Shown: positions 1-11,800, numbered from the stretch's first letter. The stretch is 64,000 bases of DNA from Haematococcus lacustris (GCA_030144725.1 JASKMD010000017.1:1010228-1074227); one strand, 5' to 3'. The notes: a model not told the origin generated them from the sequence alone. Translations and numbers: made by a program.

Positions 1-362
1 AGCTCCTCAATCTGGGCCTGCAGCTGCTGCTCACGCTGCTGGGATGCAGCGGCATCAGCGCCATGCTGCGTCTGGGATGCTTGCATCTGCGCCTCCAACA
101 CCTATATACATGACAACACAGCAGATGGGCTGGGGTTGGGGCTGGGGCACACAGATGGGCTGGGGCAGTAGGGGCAATGCACAAGCAGCAAGGGCAGAGG
201 GGGTGGAAGGAGCTGGGAACAGAGCCACTGAGGCCGCAGAAGCCTTACCATGAACCGGTTTGCGATGAAGCCGGCCATGCGCGTCCACGGGGCAATGCCA
301 GCTGCAACCTGAGCTGCCATGACCGCCGATGCATTCTTACTACGCTTAGTGCGGGGTGCCAT
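1..362 (-). CDS. Hypothetical two-exon gene, 5' part, runs off left edge
   Basis: I do not recognise the family. Read on the minus strand, an ATG at 362 opens a 38-codon exon (362-249) beginning MAPRTKRSKNAS and ending NRFM, directly followed by a GTAAGG donor. A plausible acceptor (TATATAG) precedes an in-phase second exon from 101 to the window edge, encoding VLEAQMQASQ and then a Q/E-rich stretch ending QAQIEEL, which looks like a coiled coil. The proposed intron is 147 bp. The basic N-terminus would suit a nucleic-acid-binding or nuclear protein, but that is inference. It could also be the start of a transposon-encoded protein. The gene model rests only on splice consensus and open phase. 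Confidence 0.4.
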
Positions 363-436
363 CGCTATCAATGGCCGCCAGTCTGCATCATTTGCGCCGC
401 TGGTGAACGCTGGTGGTAGCTTGGAGGAATTAGAAC

Positions 437-566
437 AACCTCTACCACTTTCGCAGCCTAGTGAGCGCGAGATGTTGGGGTGATTTAGACATGAGCATGG
501 TAGGTATGTCTGGGGGATCTATGGGTGCTAATCCTAAGAATAACGCTATTCAAAGTGGTAGAGGTT
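437..566. repeat. Short inverted repeat, 15-bp perfect arms
   Basis: AACCTCTACCACTTT at 437-451 is the exact reverse complement of 552-566. The arms enclose about 100 bp of unremarkable sequence. This could be a tiny MITE or a hairpin upstream of the minus-strand gene. No target-site duplication is evident. Confidence 0.45.
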
Positions 567-1354
567 CTCGGGGCACACCGCTTGCATCTCTACATGAGGT
601 CAGCACGGCGTTTGATGCACTTCCCGACTAGCAATTAGGTTTCAACTCACTGGAATTTTAAAAGCCTCCCAACCCGCGCAGGGCAGATATATTACACTGC
701 AATAGCTTCCCGTGGAAGCTATGAGTATACGTCAACGCTAGGGCGCAAAAAGTAGACGGATGCGTAGCAGCAACAAGCAACAAATCGATCTCAAAAACAG
801 CACTGCAGATTTGCATGCCGGCACCCCATCACGGCACCCCGACCGCCCGACTAGTGACCGCTCTGCATCGCTCGTCGTTGCGGCGTTGTTGTATGCACGT
901 GCACTACCGTCAGGGTGCAAGGAGTCACAGGTGCAAGGATACCGCGGAGGGGTGCAAGGTGGACTTTAGCCCGTCCCTCGCAGGCCAAGCTGCGGAGCAC
1001 CACGCCGCAGCGGGGCGTCGCGGTCTGACCTCTTGGAGTGCAGTATACGCGACAAAAAGTGACGGTACATTTTATCGAGCCATTTTACCTGACCTTGTGG
1101 GACCTGACCATGGGTCACCTGCATGACAGCAACTATCGATGCAATGGCAGAGCATATCAAATGGCAATCTTCCTCACCTCATCTACCATCATGTTATGAA
1201 CATCAACATAGTATTGTTATGTCTTGCTCTCCACCTGGTCGAGAGAGTATACACCCTGAAAGACGTCATCACTATTGGGGCAGGGCTGATGATTGGGGCT
1301 GACGATTTGGGCAGGGCACAACACTGTTGGGGCAGGGCTGATGATGAAGTCCAT
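567..1354. other. No gene recognised
   Basis: Mixed-composition sequence with only short, non-overlapping open frames, no splice-consistent coding signal and no repeat shared with the rest of the window. Confidence 0.5.
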
Positions 1355-1568
1355 GGGGTGGGGTAGGCATGGTTGGGAGGGGGTGGGCATGGCTAGGAGG
1401 GGGTGGGCTTGCAGAGTAGTGTTGCTGAGTTGGTTGGGAGGGGGTGGGCTGGGAGGGGATGGGGTGGGCATGGTTGAAAGGGGGTGGGCATGGCTGGGAG
1501 GGGCTGGGCTGGGAGGGAATGGGGTGGGCATGGTTGGGAAGGGGTGGGCATGGATGGAAGGGGGATGG
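1355..1568. repeat. G-rich minisatellite (GGGTGGGCATGG / GGCTGGGAGG type)
   Basis: Degenerate tandem units of the type GGGTGGGCATGGTTGGGAGG fill this stretch. Closely related units recur at 18,656-18,832 and, on the other strand, at about 5,484-5,522. Open frames across it (G/W-rich or P/H-rich) are by-products of the repeat. Confidence 0.75.
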
Positions 1569-1627
1569 CTAAGGCTTGCGCAACTCATCCAACTCAGCTC
1601 CCACAACCTGCCGCAGCTCTCCATAGG

Positions 1628-2093
1628 TGCAACAGTAGTAATGCGTGGGCCCGGAAAACTCGTAAATGCAAGCGCTAATGGTCTAAGGACTTCTTTCAGC
1701 CTAAGGACGGCCTCTAGAAGTCTCGTAGCGTTAACTACGGCTAGGGTCTCAGCTTAACGCCGGAGCTAGAACTGCTATGGCTGACTTACTATTGCTTGTA
1801 AAGCAACAGCGACCGAATTCACTAAGAACCGTGGAGAACCGTAGGACCGTAGGTGTTAGAGGCAGACCGACCGTAACCGTTAGGAAGGAGTCTTACAATG
1901 TTCCGTGTACAAAGGACTATTGTGGTTCAGTCTCTTCTCTCCGTTCTACTCCCCCGTAAACACTACAACAACTCGCTTAAAACCTACCGACATCATACAG
2001 TGAGACACAACGTCATTAGGCAACGTGGCACTTCATGTAAAAGAAAAACAGCATTTGTTCATGCATCCTACCGTGCAATCGTGTACTCTTACA
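1628..2093. mobile_element. Solo LTR, family 1, copy 1 (466 bp, TSD ATAGG)
   Basis: The sequence starts TGCAACAGTAG and ends ACTCTTACA, so it has TG...CA termini. It is flanked by a perfect 5-bp duplication, ATAGG, at 1623-1627 and 2094-2098. A near-identical copy sits at 6524-6979 with a different 5-bp duplication. TG...CA ends, 5-bp target duplications and no coding capacity fit a solo LTR left by LTR-LTR recombination. A small non-autonomous DNA transposon is the alternative, because the two ends pair weakly (8 of 10). It carries several GAACCGT/GACCGTA repeats internally. The insertion landed across the left boundary of the TIR element at 2097. Confidence 0.8.
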
Positions 2094-2096
2094 ATA

Positions 2097-3805
2097 GGTC
2101 ACCCCCGCCATTGGCCCCGCAATTCACTTTTTGACACCGTCTTTGATCCGTTCCATGTAATTCTTTCACCGTTAACCTCTACATCTCACAGCGGTGTCGC
2201 TAGCAGGTTAGGCCCTCTTTGGCCGATTGTACTGCATTGTGTCGACGACTTGATTAGCTTCGCAATGTCATTCTCCATCTGTTTCTATGCGTGTCGCAAC
2301 AGGAGAGATGAATTGGTGGCCGGAGGCATTTCCTCGCCGAGCACCCTTTGCTGCCGTTGGACTGGGCAACTCGCGAATACATCTCAGGTAAGCACGGGGT
2401 GCTGTTTCTTAGTGCGTTCTGCATACAATGTCAACACATGCAACCAAATCTGCTGACCTCCACAGGTGCTTGGCTGTTGTGAAGATCAGCATCAAACCCA
2501 CAGCAGCCCAAGGCTCTTCCAGGCTGGAGTGCAGCAAGGGATTCAGCTCTTGAAAACAGTGAGCAAGAGGTGAGTAATGTTGTAATTTACCTCACCTTGT
2601 CTAGGTCAGTTTGATGTTCGTGTGAACACTTGCGCAACGCATGACAGGCATGAACAGCTGAGGGAAGCACACAGCAGTCCCCAACCTGATTTTCATGCAT
2701 TGTTTTTGATAGGTAATGTCTCTTATGAGGGCCTGACATGGTTATGTGTATTTTGTTGCAGGATGCCATCCAAAAGATACCACCCCTATGGGAGCAATCC
2801 AGCAGCAAGGAATGAGCCCAACGCTAAGCGTTGTGCTGTGTGTGAACTCACATCGCCAGCCAAGAATAAGAATGGGTTTGTGACGGTTGAGAGAGTGGGG
2901 GAGGATGAGGGGTTGGTGAAGGAGTGCTACAAGCAAGATGAGGATGCTGACAGCTTCAAGGGTACAGTACAAGGGTCTCGTGCACAACACAGCATGTACT
3001 TTCCTGCTGATACTCAGGGTGAGCTCTTATGGTCAATGACGGCATGTGCTTGTGGTGCACGCATGAGCAACCCCCCTCAGCCGTGTGGTGCACACTGCCG
3101 TGGTTCGATGCCTCTTGAGCCAATGCCCATGTTGCTAGACAAGGAAGCTGCTAGGCAAGCTGCTTTGAACGCAGAGTGTATTAGGCTCCTGCTCTTGGAC
3201 ACCCCTGGTATGCCTCCATTTGATACACTGAACAAGGACCTATTGAAAGCATGGTGCAAGCACAATAACATCAGAGGGGTTTCATGTAGATCAAAGAATG
3301 AGTTGCGTGACATGTGCCTGCTGAAGTTGAGGAAGAAGGTTGAGGCACCACGGCACATGTAACACTGAAAGTCAGAGCCATCCCGAGCCATACCGACAAC
3401 ATAGTGCCAAGTGATGATGTTGTACTGCCATGATGCAGCTAGTATTTGCTTAGAGTCATGCCGCAACGTAAATGAGGTAAGGGGTGCCAAATGGCTGACT
3501 TGCGAGCATAATCACAAATTATATGCTCCATGCACTGGCATGCAAGCAGGCGTACTGCACTTGTGCCGTTGGCTTACGGCGTGCGTAGATGGATTGGCAG
3601 CCTCGCCTTATGATGTGCGTGAGTCTTTTAGAAGCGGAAAGCACAGGTCAGGTTTGGGCGGGCGCCGATCTGAGCTAGTGTTTTGCGGACGGTGGGTGCC
3701 GCATACACCTGTTACACCCGACTGCGTCAAAACTTTGTCGCAAGCTTCACGGAGATTCGCGCCCCAGACCGTCTCACATTTGCGGGGCCAATGGCGGGGG
3801 TGACC
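2097..3805 (+). mobile_element. TIR element, copy 1 (1.7 kb, perfect 26-bp TIRs)
   Basis: The first 26 bases (GGTCACCCCCGCC...) are the perfect reverse complement of the last 26 (3780-3805). If the solo LTR at 1628-2093 is mentally removed, the left flank reads CATA and the right flank starts CATA, suggesting a 4-bp target duplication split by the LTR. The element carries a spliced gene whose main exon is 2763-3362. Partial copies occur at 19,519-22,801 and 41,145-42,197. I cannot assign a superfamily: no DDE motif is visible. It looks like an internally deleted derivative, because its coding exon joins two segments that are separate in the other copies. Confidence 0.8.
2763..3362 (+). CDS. 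TIR-element protein, Cys-rich with SAP-like C-terminus
   Basis: The 199-residue main exon starts at an ATG just after a TTGTTGCAG splice acceptor, and the copies at 20,194 and 22,165 have the same context. Visible features are a CAVC pair near the N-terminus, a Cys cluster (CACG...CGAHC) in the middle, and a C-terminal segment (LLKAWCKHNNIRG...KNELRDMCLLKL) with the spacing of a SAP-type DNA-binding helix pair. Family and function are unknown to me. Upstream exons are likely: a conserved stretch ends CATCTCAG before GTAAGC at about 2389. In this copy GED is joined directly to EGLVKECYKQ, whereas copy 2 continues GEDACHGRYQ, so a central part is probably missing. Confidence 0.55.
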   Translation: MPSKRYHPYGSNPAARNEPNAKRCAVCELTSPAKNKNGFVTVERVGEDEGLVKECYKQDEDADSFKGTVQGSRAQHSMYFPADTQGELLWSMTACACGARMSNPPQPCGAHCRGSMPLEPMPMLLDKEAARQAALNAECIRLLLLDTPGMPPFDTLNKDLLKAWCKHNNIRGVSCRSKNELRDMCLLKLRKKVEAPRHM

Positions 3806-4651
3806 CATAAGCATCTCTTAGGCCAGTGGTTCTTGCTTGCTTAGCTGCAGGGCACACTACATCAATCAGGGATCACCACATCACCATACCACATCACCAT
3901 ACCACATCAGGGATTGTCTAGGCAGGCAAAGGTGACACCAACGCTTGCCACAAACAAAACCATCTGTGGCACAACACATACGACATGCATGGCCTCAAGG
4001 CAGGCCAAGATGAAAAGGAAAGGCTTGCTTTAGGTTCCTTGCCTGAGGCGCCACGGCTGGGACATGGTGGGCTGTCCGAGCACGATGCGGGCAACGCCCG
4101 TCATGTTTGCGTTGGGTGTCGCGGGGTTGCCAAAGCTCAGCTCTGGCGCAAAGGACGATGACGACCAACTTTTTCACTGTGTAGTCCGTAGTTTGCGCGC
4201 ATAGTGTAGCCTTTGACCTGCTTGTACAACTCAGCGACCGTGCTTTCCTTCTTATCGAAGGTTTGCTAAGGTTGCGAAGGTGGTATGGGCAAAATGGGGC
4301 AGGCCGTCGAACCCAAGCGCTGGCTAGGCGCAGCTATTGCGCTAGTCGGCAGTGGAAGAGGATGAAAGAATCGTGAGCCTAGAAATCCTAGAATTTTTTC
4401 CTGAGCCTAGAAACCTAGAAATAGAATTCTAGGTTGGCCGGTCGCTCCCTACCTGTATCCCTATCCTCTGTGGAGCCCCTACACTACCCCCCACAGGAGT
4501 GAGAGACCGGTGTGTGTCCCTAACCTAGGTCCCTAGCCCTAGGAGTCGCTAGAGCCCTACCCTACCCTATGCATACTCTAGCGCACACACATCCCCTTTG
4601 TGAGGGGCAATCGAATTGTTTGTTTGTTTGGCTCATGGCATGATACACATG
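3806..4651. other. No gene recognised
   Basis: Contains a short CACCATACCACAT repeat near 3,877-3,910 and a CCTAG-rich stretch at 4,380-4,570. No coding signal I can support. Confidence 0.5.
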
Positions 4652-4928
4652 TCACTGTCGCTGCCGCTCGTGCCGCCGCTGCCACTTCCGCAGCAGGCCT
4701 CTGTCGCGCACTTGCACCCACTCCTGGTCTGGCCTGCCTGGGTTAGGCATGGCGGGGCGGCCCGGCCAGCTGCTGAGCTCGCGGGGGCGGCCCGGCCCGG
4801 CTGCAATGCGGGCGATGTTCATCGCGGCTGACACGTCTCGGTCGTAGAACCTGATGCCGTTGCTTGTTGAGCACATCAGGCCCCGGATCCGGGACCGCGT
4901 CGCCATGCTGCGCACCGGGTGCAGCCAC
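4652..4928 (-). pseudogene. Fanzor (eukaryotic TnpB-like nuclease) C-terminal exon
   Basis: On the minus strand, after a GACTTGCAG acceptor at 4929, the frame reads WLHPVRSMATRSRIRG, then MCSTSNGIRF, then YDRDVSAAMNIARIAAG, and ends in a basic tail (RPDQEWVQVRDRGLLRKWQRR). DRDVSAAMNI matches the final RuvC motif of TnpB/Fanzor proteins (DRDxNAAxNI), whose Asp is catalytic in the family; the PGRP..EWV..RD..LLRKW tail is typical of algal Fanzor copies as I remember them. The zinc ribbon before it is degenerate: only one Cys remains where two are usual. An in-frame stop lies a few codons upstream of the exon, and no other Fanzor segment is visible in the neighbouring 1 kb, so this is a 3' relic rather than an active nuclease. 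Confidence 0.7.
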
Positions 4929-5567
4929 CTGCAAGTCAGGATGTCCCAACATGGGGTTGGTAATCTTCATGCAAGTACTCGCACCAGAGTGCACCGATTC
5001 CGGTAGCGTTTGTTGCATTGGCACCTGCGAACTACTCCGCATCTACTGGCAAGCGGCGCGTTCATCCTTGCATCAGAGTCCGTGCCGGCGCAAGCGAGCA
5101 CGGACACACCTCAGCTGCTCACTATTGATTGTTCTAGTGGTGAGTAGTGGCACCAATGAGCGAACTCCGCCTGGCATCCAGCCGGAAGTACAATCACAGC
5201 ACAGCCCGCCAGGCTCGCTCCGCGAGCCTTTTGTTGGTGCAGGCGGTGTTGGAGGGCCATCGTGGGGCTAGTAATGACTCGACATTGCAGCGAGGTGCCA
5301 ATTGCCCCCTTGCACAAATCGGCATGTTGTGAGCTGACCACTCTGAGTTATTTGAATTTCGAGTCATTACTCTGTTCGTAACTCTACGACACAGCTGCTG
5401 GAATAGAAAGCACGGCAATCCATTAACCAGGGCCGCCTCCTCACCCTTTGGCGTGACCCGACTCTGGCAACAAAACTCATCCACCCATGCCCACCCCTTC
5501 CCACCCCCTCCCAGCCCCTCTCAATGTCGCCCCCTGGCCCTAGCAAGTCATTGCAAGACGCAAACCC

Positions 5568-5909
5568 ATGAGTCCCAGCCGGCAGCGTGCTCATCTTGCA
5601 GCACTTGTAAAGTCACCAAGGGCTGCTCATCTGCACAGTCCTAATGGCCTCAAAGCTACAGCAAGGAGGGCTAACGACATTGCCCAGGAGGTGCAGGCAG
5701 AGATTGAGCTGCTGATGACCGAGGCTCAGTTGCTACATGCTATTGAGGAGGTCCTTGCTGCCAAAATGCACGACCTTGAGGAGAAGCACCAGCACCTACA
5801 GGCAGCACACAGGCAGTTGCATAACGAGTCTCAAGACACGCAAGCTGGACACGCAAGCGGAGGGCGGGCGGGAGGGATCCGACCCAACATGTCGAGCAAG
5901 GTAACGTAG
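5568..5909 (+). CDS. Hypothetical coiled-coil ORF
   Basis: The open frame encodes about 113 residues. After a Ser/Pro/His-rich start come about 60 residues (AQEVQAEIELLMTEAQLL, IEEVLAAKMHDLEEKHQ) with clear heptad character, predicting a coiled coil. A GTAACG donor-like site follows the AAG codon at the end, so it may be an internal exon. The motif PNGLKA also occurs in the minus-strand ORF at 18,304-18,639, hinting that both derive from one repeat-encoded protein family. Function unknown. Confidence 0.35.
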   Translation: MSPSRQRAHLAALVKSPRAAHLHSPNGLKATARRANDIAQEVQAEIELLMTEAQLLHAIEEVLAAKMHDLEEKHQHLQAAHRQLHNESQDTQAGHASGGRAGGIRPNMSSKVT

Positions 5910-6523
5910 CAATGTCCTACACACCTTGAGTGGCCTTACCGAGTGGCCAGGTAGTAGGTACTACTCACGAAGCGGTCAAGCAATGCAGTAGCCTTGTATA
6001 CTTCCGAGCATGGGTGGAGGGGCGTCGTTACATCGGTTTGGCGAGCCATGTGCATTGTTTTGACTGCGGCGACTGTCCCTGACTGTTTGCAGAGGCTACT
6101 GGGCCACGTCGGTCGCGGCGGTCGGTCGCGGCGAGGCCCGCATGAGCAAAACTGGCATGAATTTGAATGTCAAGATTTGAGCCGCCATAGCACCCAGCAC
6201 ACTGCACGGTATTTAATGTTACAAGCTGCACCGCATAGGTGACAGAGTCCTCTATCCAGGGATGTGCGAAACATAAATAGAAACCACGTGGCTGAGACGC
6301 GGCGTCGTTTTGATTACCAAGGGTCGGTTTCCTATCATTTCCTGTCATTTTTTGCTAGTTGGGGTCGCCTGACTGCAAGGCGACATAGAGCAATGCACAT
6401 TTGTAAGACCCTTCCGTGCCAAACCAAGGTTCCTAGGTGTTCCTAGGTGACCTCCTGTGCCAGGCAATTCAAGCGCTACAGGCGCTGCAGCCAAACCAGC
6501 ACCACAGCCAGGCAGGTGGCTGG

Positions 6524-6979
6524 TGCAACAGTGGTAATGCGTGGGCCCGGAAAACTCGTAAATGCAAGCGCTAATGGTCTAAGGACTTCTTTCAGCCTAA
6601 GGACGGCCTCTAGAAGTCTCGTAGCGTTAACTACGGCTAGGGTCTCAGCTTAACGCCGGAGCTAGAACTGCTATGGCTGACTTACTATTGCTTGTAAAGC
6701 AACAGCGACCGAATTCACTAAGAACCGTGGAGAACCGTAGGACCGTAGGTGTTAGAGGCAGACCGACCGTAACCGTTAGGAAGGAGTCTTACAATGTTCC
6801 GTGTACAAAGGACTATTGTGGTTCAGTCTCTTCTCTCCTCCGTAAACACTACAACAACTCGCTTATAACCTACCGACATCATTCAGTGAGAAACAACGTC
6901 ATTAGGCAACGTGGCACTTCATGTAAAAGAAAAACAGCAATTGTTCATGCATCCTACCGTGCAATCGTGTACTCTTACA
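6524..6979. mobile_element. Solo LTR, family 1, copy 2 (456 bp, TSD GCTGG)
   Basis: Same family as 1628-2093, starting TGCAACAGTGG and ending ACTCTTACA, with one 10-bp deletion relative to copy 1. Flanked by a perfect 5-bp duplication, GCTGG, at 6519-6523 and 6980-6984. Two copies with independent target duplications prove transposition. Confidence 0.85.
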
Positions 6980-6984
6980 GCTGG

Positions 6985-7536
6985 ACAGGGACTGCAATGC
7001 AGCATCAAACATGCAACGCATTGGGGAGAGCAGGTGTCGCCTACTAGAGCTGTGCTGGTGGCCGGACCAGGCAGCTCTGCCGGCCAAGGGCAAGGAGTAC
7101 CCTGGCCTGGGGCTGCGGACAAGCGGCTGCGAGACCGGCACCCTAAGGCCCAGCAGCAGCAGCAGCAGCAGCTGCAGCAGCCTGCTGGGGCATAATAGTG
7201 TGTCCCCTTTTGAGTTGTCATCACCTTTCATCAGTGCATGTTTGTCATGCCAACGCTAGACTATTGCCCTGTCACAGGGGTCAGGCAACGGTGTAGTTGG
7301 TAGGCGCCTATGCCATGTGCATGTGCCATGTGCATGGGAACATGACTCCACATAGCCCCTTAACACCATCCTGAGTGGTCCCTGATGGTCCTTAGTGGTC
7401 CCCAGTGGTCCGACTCAAGTGGAGGCCCTAGTGAGGGACGAGGGGGCTGTTGGGTTCAGAAGTCCCGAACAAATGTCACACTCTAAGTCTCTATTTTCCG
7501 CTGTGGACCCCGCCAGCTGACGATGGACCCCGGACG
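6985..7536. other. Region upstream of beta-amylase, with short CAG run
   Basis: Contains an eight-unit CAG run near 7,149-7,175, a direct repeat GCCATGTGCAT near 7,310-7,340 and a GGTCC-rich stretch at 7,375-7,415. It probably includes the promoter and possibly a 5' exon of the downstream gene, but no specific element can be assigned. Confidence 0.4.
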
Positions 7537-8784
7537 ATGGGGTCGCAGTCTCTCGGGGACCTGGGTAGTCGCTGGACAGCCCCTTGGGCGCACAGCCCCA
7601 TTGATGTGTTCGTCATGCTGCCTCTTTCGATGGTCAGGCTGCTGGCTGTTTGTTAGAGCTGCTACAGGTTGTGGTTTGCTAACTCGCGCCTTGGGGCCTT
7701 GGTGAAGGTTGACGCCGATGGCGTGTTTCGGGCTGCGCCGTGGTTCGGAACAGCGCTCAGTGTGTTAGCGGCATCGGGAGTGCGGGGCGTGGCAGTGGAC
7801 GTATGGGTGCGAGCTGCCGCAGCTTTGCCCAATCAACTCAATGTGTCGGACCAAAATAGCTTGATTGATCGCTGCAGTGGGGACTTGTCGAGCGCGAGCC
7901 TCAGTGCTATTGTTGGGCCGGCTATGAACAGCTCTTCGACCTTATCAAGGGCAAAGGCCTTCAAATACAGGTTCGCACGCTGTGTGTATGCAAGCCGTCA
8001 ACAAGCTGCGAGCTCATCAGAACTGCAGCGCACCCGCCGTCGCAGGTGGTCATGTCCTTCCATGCTTGCGGAGGCAATGTGGGGGACACAGCACAGATCC
8101 CACTGCCGGCCTGGGTGCTGCAGGTTCGTAGCAGGTGCAGGAGCAGGAGCAGGAGTAGGAGCAGGAGCATACAGTATAATCCAGGAAGTATGGCCCTGCC
8201 CTGCCCTGCCCTGTCCCACCCTGCCCCACCCTGCCCCAACTTGCCCATTCTCCACATTTACTGCCATGTGGGTTGCCTGGGTGCTGGTGTCCACAGTGTG
8301 GCGAGCACGACCCTGACCTGTTCTTCACGGATCGGCCCCGGGAGGGCGCTGGGCGGCGCAATCGTGAGTACCTGAGCATCTGGGCTGATGAGGCCGCTGC
8401 TCTACGCGGCCGCACCCCCCTGCAATGCTATGAAGACTTCATGCAAGCCTTCTGCAACAACTTCCACCAGGTCTGTGGCAGCAGCAGCGGTAGCAGTGGC
8501 GGCGGCGACAGCAGCGGTAGCAGTGGCAGCTGCAGCAGTGATGGCAGGTGTCAAGGGGGGCACAGCAGGCAGAGCCGTCATGCTCCCAGGTTAGGTTCAT
8601 TCCTAGCCCCCAGGCCATGGGACACCCAGGCAGCCCTGCAGCCCTGCAGCAGGCTCCCCTGGTGGTCCCACCTCAGGCTGCCCCCTTGAGCCCAGGGCTG
8701 CAGTGTGGCTGGGGCTTGAGGCCAGCACACCACTGCTGCACCACTGAGCTGTCAGGGGCATGGCAGCCCCCTACCCCACCTTCG

Positions 8785-8840
<56 letters not shown>

Positions 8841-11800
8841 CCCCTGGCCTCCTTACACGCAGCTGCTGGGCAGCAGCCTGGTGGACATAGTGGTGGGCGC
8901 AGGGCCCTGTGGCGAGTTGCGCTACCCGGTGAGCCGCCAGCCAGTCTGCGGCCAGGCCTGCTAGCCACCCCCCTGGCTGGGTGGGGCCAGTCCAGCCTGG
9001 TCAGCTGCCTCGCCTCAGCTGCCTCACACAGCAGTGACAGCAGCAGCAGCAGCAGCAGCAGCAAGGGCTGTGCTGCAGGGGCAGCAGCAGCAGCACATCA
9101 TGTCTAGGGCAGCATGTCACACATTGAGGGAGTGAGGGCACAGGAGCAACTGTGTGCTGGCTGGCCATCCATCCAGCCTCCGAGTGTTGGTCCACGTCCA
9201 GCTGTCCTCCCTGACGCTTGGCTGCACACTGTGAGGCGCCAGGCGGTCCAGCTGCCTTCGCTGGCATCACACTGCATGGTTGGCCAGCTGGCATGCAGCA
9301 GCAGCCACAGGGGCCTGGCAGCAATGCAGGCGAGCGCACAGCGCTCCCACGGCTAGCTCAGCTGACTGGCAGCGACATACCCAGCACCATCACCACTGTC
9401 AGCAGCAGCAGCAGCATCACCACCGCCACCTTTCTTACCAACAGCAGCATGACTCTCATGAGCACAGTTGCAGGGGGCCAGCAGGAGGGCTGGACGCGTC
9501 AGGTCAGTGGGTGCAGAGCGCACAGGCAGGCAGGGGTCCATGGGGCTCTCACCTGCTGCCCCTGGTCAGGGTGCTTGGCTGCTCAAGCCCCCAGCCACCG
9601 CCGCCTGCCCCTCACCCCAGAGCCTGGCTGGCTGGGGTTGCCTCCGCTGCCCTGCCGCTGTCAGCTCCCCCTAACCCCTGAACCTGGAGGAGCCTGGAGG
9701 GGAGCCCAGCTGCACCCTCCCCCAAACCTCCCCGCGCTCCTGACCCTACCCTTCCTCCACCTTCCCTATGTCCCCCCCTGCCCCTGAACCTGCTGGCCCC
9801 TCTTCTGCCCCCCTGACGCTCTCCTGCCCGTGCTCCTAGCCAGCTGCTCCTGACCTGGCTTGCAGGCTTACGTGGAGAGCAACGGCTGGAAGTTCCCTGG
9901 TGTGGGCGAGTTCCAGTGCTATGACCGCCGCGCCCTAGCTTGCCTGGCTCAGGTGAGGCGGGGGCGGCGGGGGCGGGGCGGGCAGGACCAGCCATCACCC
10001 ACCACCAGGACCTGCCTGCTCTGCCCTGCCCCCTGACCCCTGCTGTGGCCGGACTCCATGGGGCCTTGTCATGCTGCTGCTGCTGCTCCTGCTGCTGCTG
10101 CTGCTGCTCCCGCCCTCAGCCTTTAGCTCGTGGCTCTGTCCCCAGTGCGCTGCCCCGGCCCCCCCCCTTGCTGAGCCTCCCTCCCAAGGCCCCCCCTAGA
10201 CACCCCTAGGCCTCCTGAGCCCCTCAGCCTCCCCTGCTAGTGGCTGCAGGCGGCGCGGGAGGCAGGCCACCCAGAGTGGGGTTATGGCGGGCCACACAAC
10301 GCCGGGGACTACGCCAGCTGGCCTGAAGACACGGACTTCTTCAGGGTGGGGGGCGCCTGGGAGACTGAGTACGGCAGGTGGGGGCGGGGGGAGGGGGGAG
10401 GGGAGGGAGGGGGGGGCTACGGGCAGGGGGCAGCAGGTGGGGCAAGCCAGGGAGGCTGGGGCAAGGGGGGCAGGGCCCAGGGAATGGGTTAAGGTGCATC
10501 TGGCAGCCACCCTGATTTGCTCTGCCCACCCCTGACTACCCCCTGCCTACCTGCCTGCCTGCCTGCCTGCCCTCACCAGGTTCTTCCTGGGCTGGTACAG
10601 CGCCTGCCTCCTGCGCCACGCTGACCAGCTGCTGGCCATAGCCAAGCGCGTGCTGCTGCGGGCCATGACCCCCCCCACCCCCCCTGAGGCCCCGCCTGGC
10701 ACCCACTGCCCCCCCTCCCTCCCCCCCAACACCCTCAGCCTGCCCCCCCCCCCTGGCGCCCCCCCTCCCCCGCTGCAGTTCACGCAGGTGCAGCCAGAGC
10801 AGCCACACCACAGCATAGCAACACCGGGCTGTGGCATTGCCGGCAATGGGCCCCCTGCCCCCCCTCCTCTCCCCCACACGACGCTGCCCCTCCTGGCCCT
10901 GGACCTGTCCATCCTCCATCCCCCCCCGGGGCCTGAGGGGCTGCGGGCAACGACCAGCCCCCTGGGCCTGCTGTCCAGCAGCAGCAGCAGCATCAGCCGC
11001 GGCCTCAGCTGCAACTCAGCAGGCGTGGCTGGCGCTGAGTCTGACTTTGCCCAGCTTAGCACACGCAGCCTGCCCCTGCTGCCCTCAGCCCTGCTGCCTG
11101 GGCACCCCACGCCCGCCCCCAGCACCACCCCCTTGCGCTCCCCCCCCCGCCACCGCACCCACAGCCAGCTGCGCAGCCCCCCCCCCTCCTCCCAGTTCCA
11201 ACACAGCTCCGCTGACCTGCTGGCGTTGACCAGCCACAGCCTGACAGCTGCGTGCAGCGAGCCGGGGGGGGGGGAAGGGGAGGAGAGCGGGGCAGGGGAG
11301 GAGGGGGAGGAGGAGTACGGGCAGGCTGCTCTGGGACTGCTGCAGGGGGCGCAGGCACTGAGTCAGCGACTGGCCCTGGTGGCAAAAGCTGAGGAGCTGG
11401 GGTCCCCTGCTGCTGCTGCTGCTGCTGCTGCTGCCCACCCTGCTCAGCTGTCCACCGCGTCAGCAGCCAGCAGCAGGTATGCCAGCAGCAATGGCAGGCC
11501 GGGGGGGTGGGTTGCGGCCAGCGCTGGCACCTCCCCCCACTCCCTGCCGCAGATCATGATCCCAGCGCTGGCACGGATGCCTCAGCACCAGCACCAGCAG
11601 CAGCCCCAGCAGCAGCAAGGTCACTGCCCCCCACCCTCGCACACAGCTGCACACGCTGCCCCCCCTGCGGCACTCCAGCAGCAGGAGCAGCAGAGGCAGG
11701 TGGCCAGGTCAGCTGCTGACCCCCCTCCCCCTCTCACGGCGCCCCTAGCAGCTAGCAGCATCAGAAGTGGGGCAAGGGGGGAGCAGCAGGCCTCCCCCTC

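Noticed and set aside
1793..1959. Conserved short ORF (MADLLLLVKQQRPN...) in both solo LTRs
   Set aside because: Identity follows from the copies being the same LTR. The frame is disrupted differently after the 10-bp indel, and no protein family is recognised.
2622..2762. Upstream extension of the TIR-element ORF (from 2622)
   Set aside because: It crosses a splice-acceptor-like TTGTTGCAG conserved in all copies, and the sequence before it is intron-like and poorly conserved as protein.
4440..4575. Telomere-like CCCTA repeats
   Set aside because: Only scattered CCCTA/CCTAG words with no regular 7-8 bp unit. Not a telomeric array.
4743..5042. Longer minus-strand frame overlapping the Fanzor exon
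   Set aside because: It is the shifted frame of the same DNA, and only the other frame shows the RuvC motif and tail.
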